In this document: in pieces, positions 43,989 through 52,778 of the stretch | Numbering within the stretch: position 1 is the stretch's first letter | How the letters are laid out: each line of letters opens with the position of its first letter | Source of the DNA: Paracoccaceae bacterium | GTDB lineage: Bacteria; Pseudomonadota; Alphaproteobacteria; Rhodobacterales; Rhodobacteraceae | DNA length: 64,000 bases | Reading direction: 5' to 3' | NCBI GenBank assembly: GCA_028874915.1 | Contig: JAPPHA010000025.1 | Location: 1 to 64,000 of the forward strand | Translations under genes and position numbers: made by a program | Notes under the pieces: generated by a model | What the model saw: only the letters and a program-made list of their open reading frames with translations | What the model was told of the DNA's origin: nothing | Databases searched by the model: none

Positions 43989-44786
43989 GTGCCGGATTAT
44001 TCCCAGATCCGGACATCGGTCACGGGCGGCGCGGGGGTTCTGCGTCTGTTCCGGCCGGAGGCTCGGAATGCGCTGACCGACACCATGCTCTCCGAGGCCC
44101 GCGAGGCGTTGCAGTCCTGGGAGGCGGACCGTGCGATCACGTCGATGATTCTCACGGGTGACGACAGTGCGTTTTGCGCGGGCGGCGACCTGAAGGGGAC
44201 GGCCTCCCGCGCCATGCCACCTTTCGAAACCTATCGCCACCGCCACACGGCCGCTGTCTGGCACGGCTTCGTCCGGTTTCTCGGCCGTTGCACAAAACCG
44301 GTCATCGCTGCTGTCGAGGGCCATGCCCTCGGTGGGGGGCTGGAGATCGCTCTCCGTTGCGATTTTGCCGTGGGATCCGAGACCGCACAGGTCGGATTGA
44401 CCGAAGCCCGGATCGGATTGTTCCCGATCCTCGGCGGCGCCTGGTCGTTGGCCCGGACCGTCGGTTCGCGCAAGGCGCGCGAACTCGCCTATACTGGCCG
44501 CAGGATCGGCGCGGACGAAGCGCTGGCTCTGGGAATCTTCAACCATGTCACACCGCCCGGCCGGGCACTCGACAAAGCGGTTGAGATCGCCGATGAGATT
44601 TCGATGTGCGGTCCCCTGGCCGTGATGGCGATCAAGCAGGCGATCAATCGCGCGCACGAACAGAGTTTCGACCAGGCGTTGGCCGCAGGCGGTGACCTTT
44701 CGGCTCTGCTTATGTTCTCGGAAGACCGCAACGAAGGCCTCAAGGCTTTCTTGGAGAAACGCGATCCGGAGTTCCGGGGCGAATGA
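43989..44786 (+). CDS. Enoyl-CoA hydratase/isomerase
   Basis: The start is a GTG at 43989, 6 bases after the isochorismatase stop. The 265-residue crotonase-fold protein has FCAGGDLKG (first oxyanion NH) and ALGGGLEIALRCDFAVGSETAQVGLTEARIGLFPILGGA (second oxyanion loop, catalytic Glu in LTEARIG). The second catalytic Glu position is replaced by Ile-Gly-Leu-Phe-Pro, typical of relaxed crotonases. It acts on a CoA ester, in agreement with the acyl-CoA synthetase in the neighbouring operon. Its stop overlaps the next start by 4 bases (ATGA). Confidence 0.9.
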   Translation: MPDYSQIRTSVTGGAGVLRLFRPEARNALTDTMLSEAREALQSWEADRAITSMILTGDDSAFCAGGDLKGTASRAMPPFETYRHRHTAAVWHGFVRFLGRCTKPVIAAVEGHALGGGLEIALRCDFAVGSETAQVGLTEARIGLFPILGGAWSLARTVGSRKARELAYTGRRIGADEALALGIFNHVTPPGRALDKAVEIADEISMCGPLAVMAIKQAINRAHEQSFDQALAAGGDLSALLMFSEDRNEGLKAFLEKRDPEFRGE

Positions 44787-46354
44787 CCGCATACGATGCG
44801 ATCATCGTCGGTGCCGGGCACAACGGGTTGACCTGCGGTGCGTATCTCGCGCGGGCAGGCAAGACGGTTCTCGTTCTGGAGCAGAAGCCGTACGTCGGTG
44901 GCGCATCTGTCACCGAGGAATTCAGCCCCGGATTTCGGGCGTCGACCTATTCCTTCATCATGGGGCATCTGCATCCCAAGGTGATCCGGGAACTTGAACT
45001 CGAAAAATTTGGGCTCGAGTCGATCCTGCAGCCGGATGTGATCAATCCAACCGACGACGATTGCATTGTTTTCTCCAAGGATCCGGTCAAGACCCGCGAA
45101 CAGATCGCGCGGTTTTCGAAAAAGGATGCTGAGAACTACCCTGAATTCTTCGAACGGCTGCAATCGACGATCAAGATTCTGCGGATGTTGCAACTGGAGA
45201 CCCCGGTAAACCCGTTTCGCAAGGGACCGGTCGGATTGTTGAAGACGGCGCGCTTTGCCTGGAAGCTTCGCGATGCCGAGAAAGAGGTCTACAACCTCAT
45301 TCACGCCCTTTCCATGAGCGCTCATGACTATGTCAGCCGCTGGTTCGAGAGCGACATCGTCAAGGCCAAGTTCATGTTTTGGGCGACGATCGGAAACAAT
45401 GTTGGACCCTATGCGCCGGGAACAGCGTTCAGCCTGGTGACTCATCTCGTCGGTCAGATCGGCATGCGGTTCGCGAAAGGAGGCATGGGCGCGATCGCCG
45501 ATGCGCTTGCGAGGTCAGGTCAGGCGCATGGCATGGAGATCCAGTGTGATTCCTGGGTCGAAGAGATTTTGGTCGAACAGGACAAGGCCGTGGGCGTGCG
45601 GCTGCGTTCTGGCACGGAAATCCGCGCCTCCCGCGTCATCTCCAACGTCAACGCCCGATGTACGTTTCTTGACATGGTCAGGCGCGATGTCCTGCCCGAA
45701 GAGTTCATTGACGACATCAAGGGCTTCCGGGCTCGTGGAATGAGTTTCAAACTGCTTTGTGCGGTCGACCGGCTACCGATGTACACCGGCTTCTGTCCGG
45801 ATAGGACGGGCGTGGAATACCCGTCTTACGCCCATATCTGCCCGACGCCCGAGTTCCTGGAACGGGCGTTCCACGATGCCAAGTTCGGCTGGTACTCCTC
45901 GGAGCCGTTTCTCAGCCCGAACGTCCCCAGCTACTATGACGACACGTTGGCTCCCCGGGGCAAGCACGTCGTCGTGTTTCAGGGCGGCGTGACGCCCTAT
46001 GCGTTGAAAAACTCGGACTGGGACCGGGAGGGGCCCCAGTTGGTGAAGAACGCCTTTCGGGTGATGGACAGGTTTGCGCCAGGGTTCTCAGACAGCGTGA
46101 TCGACTTCAAGCTCTACACGCCTCGGGACATTGAAGCCGACATCAACATGCCGGGCGGGAATTCGCAGCATGGCGAACTGGCGCTCGACCAGATTTTTTT
46201 TATGCGCCCGGTCCCGCGCTATGCCGACTACCGCTCGCCGGTTCGCAGACTCTATCAATGTGGCGCCTCGACCCATCCAGGCGGCGCTGTGTCCGCCGTG
46301 CCCGGACACAACGCGGCGCGAGAGGTCCTGAAAGACTGGCGGTGGAGCCTTTAG
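44783..46354 (+). CDS. FAD-dependent oxidoreductase, phytoene-dehydrogenase-like
   Basis: The 523 residues start with the FAD motif AIIVGAGHNGLTCGAYLARAGKTVLVLEQ, then VGGASVTEEFSPGFRASTYSF. A middle segment holds GGMGAIADALARS and the C-terminal FAD contact is VRRLYQCGASTHPGGAVSAVPGHNAA. This is the NAD(P)/FAD-dependent 'phytoene desaturase/CrtI-like' group. In a catabolic operon it probably oxidises a small unsaturated or amine substrate and not a carotenoid. No carotenoid genes are adjacent. Gene order with isochorismatase and crotonase suggests a shared pathway. Confidence 0.88.
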   Translation: MTAYDAIIVGAGHNGLTCGAYLARAGKTVLVLEQKPYVGGASVTEEFSPGFRASTYSFIMGHLHPKVIRELELEKFGLESILQPDVINPTDDDCIVFSKDPVKTREQIARFSKKDAENYPEFFERLQSTIKILRMLQLETPVNPFRKGPVGLLKTARFAWKLRDAEKEVYNLIHALSMSAHDYVSRWFESDIVKAKFMFWATIGNNVGPYAPGTAFSLVTHLVGQIGMRFAKGGMGAIADALARSGQAHGMEIQCDSWVEEILVEQDKAVGVRLRSGTEIRASRVISNVNARCTFLDMVRRDVLPEEFIDDIKGFRARGMSFKLLCAVDRLPMYTGFCPDRTGVEYPSYAHICPTPEFLERAFHDAKFGWYSSEPFLSPNVPSYYDDTLAPRGKHVVVFQGGVTPYALKNSDWDREGPQLVKNAFRVMDRFAPGFSDSVIDFKLYTPRDIEADINMPGGNSQHGELALDQIFFMRPVPRYADYRSPVRRLYQCGASTHPGGAVSAVPGHNAAREVLKDWRWSL

Positions 46355-46654
46355 GGTGATGATGCGTTCCAGAATTCGGAGGCGTGAGTCGTCTGGATTC
46401 TCAGTCCTCGACGGCCATTGGGGCCTGGCCGATGGCAATCGCCGGTCCCGCCTGACCGTGGCCAACGGCAGTATTCCCACGCTGCCCGGGTTTTCGGATC
46501 AGGGAGCGCCGAACGCGGGACGGGCAATTGTCCGCCAGGCGGACGCTGCGACTGCCAGGGTTTCGATCGGTGAGGCCGTCGTCGGCGTCAGAGCCGGAAG
46601 GGATTCCAGGTCGGAAACAGTCGATCCTGGATCGATTGCCGGCCCGTCCGGGAT

Positions 46655-46696
46655 TTGCCCCACGATTGACATGTCGACATGTCGAATTTGGGGCAA
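46655..46696. promoter_or_regulatory. 42-bp imperfect inverted repeat upstream of the ABC operon
   Basis: A perfect 16-base palindrome GACATGTCGACATGTC (46668-46683) is flanked by TTGCCCCA (46655) and TGGGGCAA (ending 46696), symmetric around 46675.5. This nested symmetry is typical of an operator for a dimeric or tetrameric repressor. It is 104 bases upstream of the binding-protein start. The rest of 46355-46799 holds no gene. Confidence 0.6.
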
Positions 46697-46799
46697 CGAT
46701 GTGGGGAAACTCACAATTCAACCGCCGATCCCGAGAGAGGGGCGGCGATTCAGTCCAGGCGGATCCAAAGCCGCCGTCACATGGAGAGGGAGAAACAGA

Positions 46800-48007
46800 A
46801 TGTACCTGAAAACACTTGCACTGGCCGGGGCGGCATCGCTCCTGGCTTCAGGCACGGCGTTTGCGGCCTGCGAGAACGCGGTCCCGGCCAAGTCGCTGAC
46901 GAATGCATTTCCGGCGTACGTCATCATGACGGATGTCATGACCAGTTGTGGCAATTTCGAGGCCGAGCTCGACAAGGACCACAGGCTCAAGTTGAATGAC
47001 GCCTTCTCGGTCAACCCGTCGCTCTACACGATTGCCGGTGTTGCCAATGCGACTTCAGTGCCGATGTTCGAGGAAGAACTGGTTCGCCCGCTCGATGATC
47101 TGATTGCGGCCCACGGCCAGTCACTGAATCCCAACCAGTTCATCAAGGTCAACGGTCAGACCATGGCCATTGCGGCACTCTTCAACACCCAGCACCTGAT
47201 GTACCGTGAGGACATCTTCAACGACCTGGGCCTCAGCGTTCCAACGACGTGGGAGGAAGTCTTCGAGGCCGCCGAAGCGATTCAGGCTGCAGGCGTCGTC
47301 GACTATCCATTGGGGGGCTACTACAAGGCCGGCTGGAACCTCGGCTTCGTTTTCGTCAATTACTATCTCGGAGAGAGGGCGGCGGGTTTCTCGATTCCGC
47401 CAACATGCCGATCATCGACGAAGCGAAAGCGACGGTCGTGATGGAACGCATGAAAACGGCAGCGTCCTACATGGACCCGGAGTATCTTGTTTCCGACACG
47501 ACGTTCGTGACCAAGCAGTTGCAACAGGGCAAGATTGCCATGGCCAATCTCTGGGCCAGCCGTGCGGGCGCCGTGAACGACCCCGAAGAGTCGACGGTTG
47601 CGGGAAAGATCAAGATGGCTGCGGGCCTGATGGGTTCGGTTCAGCCGGCGTCGACCGTCTGGTGGGACGGCTGGGTTGTGGCAAAGAACATCTCGGATGA
47701 GGAAGCCGAAGCAGGATTCAAGCTGATCGTTGCTGCGATGGCTCCCGAAGTGATCCAGGCCAACAACGATGCCGCTGTCTGGTTGGCGAACGGATTCGTC
47801 CCGGGCCCGGCCGCCGAAGGCGCTGCGTCGACCGCGATGGCCGGTGCTCCGGCCTATCCGGAATCGAAAGCGATGGCGGTCATGCACACTGCGCTCGGGG
47901 ATGGGCTTTCGGCCTACATGACCGGCGACAAGGACGCCGCGACCGCACTGTCGGACATCATCGCGGCCTACATGACAGCCGCCGACGAAGCGGGTCTTGT
48001 CCAATAA
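46800..48007 (+). CDS. ABC transporter substrate-binding protein (family 1), frameshifted
   Basis: The start (MYLKTLALAGAASLL) has GGGAG upstream and a signal peptide with cleavage after ASGTAFA. The frame runs to NYYLGE (about 47373), where the GAGAGAG run has two bases too many; from GGGFLDSANM the sequence continues in another frame to the stop at 48007. Removing two bases gives 401 residues, normal for a family 1 binding protein for sugars or polyols (LMYREDIFNDLGLSVPTTWEEVFEAAEAI; AAGLMGSVQPASTVWWDGWVV). As written the protein would end soon after the shift. It may be an inactive gene, a phase-variable dinucleotide tract or a sequencing error. First gene of the ABC operon. Confidence 0.8.
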
Positions 48008-48021
48008 ACGAAAACCGAAAG

Positions 48022-48048
48022 GACGGGGGCACGGCATGTGCCCCCGTC
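48022..48048 (+). terminator. Intercistronic stem-loop after the binding-protein gene
   Basis: GACGGGGGCAC and GTGCCCCCGTC form a perfect 11-bp stem with a 5-base loop (48033-48037), 14 bases after the stop. No T-run follows, so it is likely a partial terminator or mRNA-stabilising structure that keeps binding-protein mRNA above permease mRNA, as in other binding-protein operons. Confidence 0.6.
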
Positions 48049-48091
48049 TCACCTTGCAGTTTGATTGGCACCAAGAGAAACTGCCCGGATC

Positions 48092-49114
48092 ATGCGAACC
48101 AAGACCTTCATAGCGTTTGTCGGACCTTCGCTGTTCCTGATGCTGGTCTTCATCGCAGCTCCCCTGGTCACGGTTTTCTGGAATTCCTTCCACGTGACGA
48201 AGCCGGTCTATGAATTCGTCGACGTCGAAACCTGCACTCCGGGCTTCCCGACCCAGGTCTGCACGACATCCAGGAAACAGCTGCCGGTTCTCGATGAATT
48301 CGGCGAACTGGTGACGAAAACGGATTTCGTCGGGCTCGAAAGCTATCGCAACGTGCTTGAGCTCGAGCGACTCTGGACGGTGCTCGGCGACTGGGACTGG
48401 CGGGCTGCCAACAACATCAAGTTCTGGCAGGCCCTGCGGTTCACGCTCCTCTTTACGCTTGTGACCATGCCGCTCGTGATCGGCGTCGGGCTCATGATTG
48501 CCCTGACGGTCAACACGACCCTGAGCGCCATCCGGGGGCCCGTCATATTCGTTTCCCTACTTCCCTTCATCATCACGCCGGTCATCGGTGCGCTCTCGAT
48601 TCGCTGGCTCTTTATCGGTGACGGCATCCTGACCGCTGCGATGGAGTGGTACACGGGCCGCGATATCGCCATGTTTGCCCAAGGCTGGACCATCGAGTTG
48701 ATGATGTACCTCTATCGAGTCTGGCACGTGGCACCCTTCGCATTCATCGTTTTCTATGCCGGCCTCCAGACGGTCAACCAGGATGCGATCGAAGCCGCAG
48801 TCATCGACGGAGCCTCACGGTTCCAGCGGCTTCGTTTCGTGGTGATCCCGCATCTGATGCCGCTCATCGTTTTCGTCACCCTGATCCATCTCATGGATGC
48901 CTACCGGGTTTTCGAGGAAATCGTGGGCTTTTCCAGCCAGGCTCATGTCATCTCGCTCCAGTGGCTGACCTATGATTTCCTTCAGCCGGATGAAGCGGGA
49001 ACCCGCGCTATCAGCCGCGCCTCGGCCAGCGCCATGTTGACCATGGTCGGGATCGTGGTGCTTCTGGTCCTGCCCCTGCGCCGCGCCTGGCGTGACAGGC
49101 GAGGAACCGGTTGA
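48092..49114 (+). CDS. ABC transporter permease (sugar type, MalF-like)
   Basis: The ATG at 48092 (MRTKTFIAFVGPSLFLMLVF) is preferred over a TTG 27 bases upstream. The 340 residues have about six helices, an N-terminal periplasmic insert (VETCTPGFPTQVCTTSRK, with two Cys) and the EAA motif EAAVIDGASRFQRLRFVVIPHLMP that contacts the ATPase. It belongs to the sugar/polyol ABC-importer class. The stop overlaps the start of the second permease (TGATG). Confidence 0.92.
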   Translation: MRTKTFIAFVGPSLFLMLVFIAAPLVTVFWNSFHVTKPVYEFVDVETCTPGFPTQVCTTSRKQLPVLDEFGELVTKTDFVGLESYRNVLELERLWTVLGDWDWRAANNIKFWQALRFTLLFTLVTMPLVIGVGLMIALTVNTTLSAIRGPVIFVSLLPFIITPVIGALSIRWLFIGDGILTAAMEWYTGRDIAMFAQGWTIELMMYLYRVWHVAPFAFIVFYAGLQTVNQDAIEAAVIDGASRFQRLRFVVIPHLMPLIVFVTLIHLMDAYRVFEEIVGFSSQAHVISLQWLTYDFLQPDEAGTRAISRASASAMLTMVGIVVLLVLPLRRAWRDRRGTG

Positions 49115-50271
49115 TGTCGGCGCCCAAAGCCTTGCAGCGCCCGTGGCAGCTGAGCCTGCTGTCGAACGGTTTCCTGGCATTCTGGTGCCTGGTCGCCGCC
49201 TTCCCGATCGTCTGGATCGCGATCATGTCGTTCAAGACGCCGTTCGACGCCTTTTCCTCGAATCCGTTCAACGTGATCCTGGGGCCGGCCACCCGTGATG
49301 CGGGACTCGGACTGTCGCTTGCGGACATCATCGTTGGCCTGGCGCTGGCCTGGGCGCTTGTCTGGACGGCGATCAAATGGCTGCCGGACCAGGTCGAGCG
49401 TTTTACGCCGCGGGGGCAGGCGCTGATCGGCTGGATCGTCGCGACCCTTGCGTACGGCGTTGTCGCCCTCGTTCTGTTCGTCGGCCTCATGCCCGTGGCG
49501 ATGTCTGTGATCAATCCGCTCCTGGGACCTCTTGGCCGCGACGCCATCGGACTGACCACCGAACATTACGAGGCTGTCTGGATCGACCGAAATTTCACCC
49601 GGAACTTTGGAAACTCCATGCTGGTCACTGCGGGAGTCGTCAGCATCTCGCTGACCGTCGGCACACTGGCAGGTTATGGCCTAGCGCGGTCAGGCTCCGA
49701 CCTGGCCTTCTGGCTTTTGATCATCGCCCTCATTTTTCGGGCGTTGCCGCACTCGGTTCTTGTTGCCGGATACCTGCCGGTATTCATCAAATCAGCCGAA
49801 ATCCTTCGCCCCATTTTCGGCGAGGCCGCACCCGTCTTCTACGGCAAACCCTGGGCGGTGATCATCGTTCTCGTCTCCATCAATCAACCCTTCACCATCT
49901 GGATGCTGCGTTCGTTTTTTCACAACATTCCCTCGGAACTCGACGAGGCGGCCCGGGTGGACGGTTGCAGCCATTTCCAGGCATTTCGCCGAGTCATCAT
50001 GCCCGTCATGTGGCCCGGCGTGATCACCGCGGCCCTGTTCAGTTTCCTTCTGGCCTACAACGACTTCCTGGTAACGTCGCTCCTTCTGGACGGCCGCAAC
50101 ATGACGATGGTTCCGGCAATTGCGGGCATGTTCAACCGCGAAACAACGGCCTCGGACGAAGTACAGGCGATCGCGGCCGCGGTGTCGATCACGGCACCTC
50201 TGTTCGTGCTGGTGCTCGTTTTCCAGCGTCAGATCGTTTCTGGGCTGACCGCTGGTGCTGTCAAAGGATAG
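49114..50271 (+). CDS. ABC transporter permease (sugar type, MalG-like)
   Basis: The 385-residue product starts MSAPKALQRPWQLSLL with GAGGAA upstream. The EAA motif EAARVDGCSHFQAFRRVIMPVMWPG and the GMF/L-rich C-terminus are typical MalG features. An extra segment of about 70 residues between the first helix and the core (DIIVGLALAWALVWTAIKWLPDQVERFTPRG, continuing as a second helix) makes it longer than the common 280-300 residues. No ATPase gene follows; the sequence changes in composition right after the stop. Confidence 0.9.
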   Translation: MSAPKALQRPWQLSLLSNGFLAFWCLVAAFPIVWIAIMSFKTPFDAFSSNPFNVILGPATRDAGLGLSLADIIVGLALAWALVWTAIKWLPDQVERFTPRGQALIGWIVATLAYGVVALVLFVGLMPVAMSVINPLLGPLGRDAIGLTTEHYEAVWIDRNFTRNFGNSMLVTAGVVSISLTVGTLAGYGLARSGSDLAFWLLIIALIFRALPHSVLVAGYLPVFIKSAEILRPIFGEAAPVFYGKPWAVIIVLVSINQPFTIWMLRSFFHNIPSELDEAARVDGCSHFQAFRRVIMPVMWPGVITAALFSFLLAYNDFLVTSLLLDGRNMTMVPAIAGMFNRETTASDEVQAIAAAVSITAPLFVLVLVFQRQIVSGLTAGAVKG

Positions 50272-51169
50272 GTCGCAGTAGAAACAGCTGCACCAGTTTG
50301 TAACAGTCAACCTGGACCCTTCAATGCCTCCGAATTTCGTTCGTGTTCAACGATACAGAACGAGCGATAGGAGGCAGCTTAACCTTTGTCCATCCGGCCC
50401 AGGCGACACAGTGGAATCACCGAGCAGCCGGACGGATTGTTGTTTTAGACGACCAACACCAGTATTGGCAGCAAGAGTAACGCGCAATGAATTCTGCGAA
50501 GATCTTTCATTGGAGTTTAGTCGGGATTCGGTACCATGCAATGAAGAGCAAAAAGAGACCGAATTACTATTCAATACTCAAGTGGATTGCACGGCTGAGG
50601 GCCTTAAGTTCTGATGACGAGCACCGGGACAACACCGACAAACAGTTACTGCTGCAAGACCTATTTTAGAAAAACTTGTAGAATCCGGATCAACCATGCT
50701 TCTGGAAAGGGCGAAAACAGAAATCTGCATGGAACTTCATGAACTGGCTGCAGAGTTCGAAACCAAAATGGAAACGAACTTTAATAGTTGGCACTGGGAC
50801 GGGCGAGGGAAATGCCAAGAGATTCAGGCGATCTGTCTATCGACCGTGTGGCTCAAAGCGATTGAGAAGTATATTCATGCGGCCAAGGTAAACAAAAAGG
50901 TGTGGTCTTCATTGCGTTTTGGGAAAGAGATCACTCGCGAATCCAGTGTTTTCCCTGCCTCAGTCGTTTAGCCTAATCGGAAGTGTTCGTTCGGTGTTGG
51001 GACCGAGGTGCACCCACAAGGAACAGATGCCTCATGCCCTTCGGGACTCCCGGCAAGATGTTCTTGATCGCGGTTCAAACCGGAAGTTCAACCATGTGTC
51101 GGTCTTGGTGGGTTGCGTCCCTTTGCCTCGGTGTGAAGCCCCATCATACGGTTTTGCAGGAGTTTGAAG
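50272..51169. other. AT-richer stretch, no supported gene
   Basis: About 900 bases with lower GC than the neighbours. Frames such as 50487-50669 and 50696-50971 have poor ribosome sites and match nothing I know. The end of the ABC operon and the expected ATPase gene are not here. CAGGAG just before 51170 is the ribosome site of the methyltransferase. Confidence 0.5.
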
Positions 51170-51874
51170 ATGAATATTCGGTCGCTATTGGAACGTGTAC
51201 GAACATTCCGGAGAAACCAGCGATTGCGAGGTTCCATTGAAGACGTATTCACCCGAATTTACAAACGAAAACTCTGGCGAGGCAAGGAATCGAGAAGCGG
51301 TCGAGGGTCTGAGCTTTCATACACAAAGAACCTTCGCAGAGAACTTCCGGGGTTGGTGAAAAAATATGAAGTTGCCCGGTTTCTCGATGCGCCCTGCGGG
51401 GATTTCAATTGGATGCAACATGTCGTCCCTGGTCTTGACGTAGAGTATGTCGGCGGAGACATCGTGAAAGATCTGGTCGAATGGAACCAGCGGAGATTTG
51501 GAGGTCCGGACGTGTCGTTTCGCCATATGGATGTCACCTGCGACCCGCTGCCAGCCGCAGACCTAATGATGGTTCGCGATTGCTTGTTCCATCTCTGCTA
51601 CAGTGACATCTACCGATTCCTGCAGAACTTTTGCCGATCAGATATCAGGTTGCTGTTGACAACGACCCACAATCCACCGGACGGAGAGAATTGCGACATC
51701 AAATCTGGCGATTTTCGGCATATACATATCTTTTCTCCTCCTTTTTGTTTCCCGCAACCGCTTCATCAAATAGATGACTGGGTTCCGCCTGACCCCCCGC
51801 GGAAGATGTGCTTGTTTTCGGCGGGGCAGGTCGCATTTGCACGAAGTGCCATGAAGCAGACGCTCGGACAGTGA
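51170..51874 (+). CDS. Class I SAM-dependent methyltransferase
   Basis: The ATG at 51170 (MNIRSLLERVRTFRRNQ) has CAGGAG upstream. The 234 residues hold the SAM-binding motif FLDAPCGDFNWMQHV (motif I), YVGGDIVKDLVEWNQ (Asp of motif II), HMDVTCDPLPAADLMMVRDCLFHLCY (motif IV) and a C-terminal DFRHIHIFSPPFCFPQP. This resembles the methyltransferases found with glycan or sulfotransferase genes. A hydroxyl or carboxyl group of a surface sugar is one possible target. Its codon use is less GC-biased than the flanking core genes, in keeping with transfer. Confidence 0.8.
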   Translation: MNIRSLLERVRTFRRNQRLRGSIEDVFTRIYKRKLWRGKESRSGRGSELSYTKNLRRELPGLVKKYEVARFLDAPCGDFNWMQHVVPGLDVEYVGGDIVKDLVEWNQRRFGGPDVSFRHMDVTCDPLPAADLMMVRDCLFHLCYSDIYRFLQNFCRSDIRLLLTTTHNPPDGENCDIKSGDFRHIHIFSPPFCFPQPLHQIDDWVPPDPPRKMCLFSAGQVAFARSAMKQTLGQ

Positions 51875-52778
51875 GTAGGTCGGCATCCCCAATTGGTCCC
51901 TTTGTGAGAATTAGGCCTGACGATTCAATTAGATTATTGCCGCGTGCAACATGGATCTTGGCTGTGGAGTCCCAATCAAAAAAATGAGAATAAAGTCGGT
52001 AGTGACAAGCAGGAAACTGCGCGGGGAAGTATTGAAGGCCTGCCAGTGACAAAAAGACTGTTCGGTTTCCCTTTGAAAAGTGCTGCAAGTATAGTTTGTT
52101 GACGTTGACCCTGCCTCATTCTTGGGCGAGAGGCAAGAGAGTGGGGGAAGCCCGTACGTGACGGCCAACGTTGTCCGATGGCTGGTCAAATGGTTCAGAT
52201 CGAACAATTATAATTCAACAGGATCCAGGTCATCGAGTTAAGGCCGCAATGTAAGATTAGGTCGACCGAATGTGATGCGGCTCCGGAAAAAAATCCCGGG
52301 CTGCAAGCAGTTACTATTTGTAGGCAGCCGATGTTAGTGGAGCCAGGTCGGCTAGTTATTGAACGTCCAAGGCCGAGATCGCTTAGGGTATCAACAGGAA
52401 GAGCACGCGCCGTAAAGCCGAGTTGAGACAAGTATACGTCGTGTTCTTCCCAAATACCCGGAGTGACCGCGGCCGGTGACCATTCGCTAGAGCAAGGGAA
52501 CCGTGCGTCGTTCCATTGATCCGTGATCTGGCACGGGGAACACGGACGACAAGGGTTGTCAATAGGTTTGCAATTAAATGCCACGGGACGAGTGAGAGAT
52601 GGAGTCAGTTGAATGTTCCGAAAGAAGACGACGAATTGCGCGTAAAATGGTGCGGTAGAGTTCACAGGAACAACTAGGCCCATCTGGCGGTGGAATGCGG
52701 GTGAATTCAACGACCACAAAGTTCAACTCGGCCGCCGGAAATCGTGTTTCGCATCCGGATCTGAACGGCGTTAAGTAG
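51875..52778. other. Stretch of 900 bases without a recognisable gene
   Basis: Neither strand has a frame with a ribosome site or protein-like pattern; the longest (52195-52719, minus) reads as random Pro/Ser-rich sequence. GC is lower than the window average. No repeats or tRNA-like sequence were noticed. Confidence 0.5.

Noticed and set aside
43257-44792. 511-codon minus-strand frame opposite isochorismatase and enoyl-CoA hydratase
   Set aside because: Antisense of two genes with full catalytic motifs. No recognisable domain in the antisense product.
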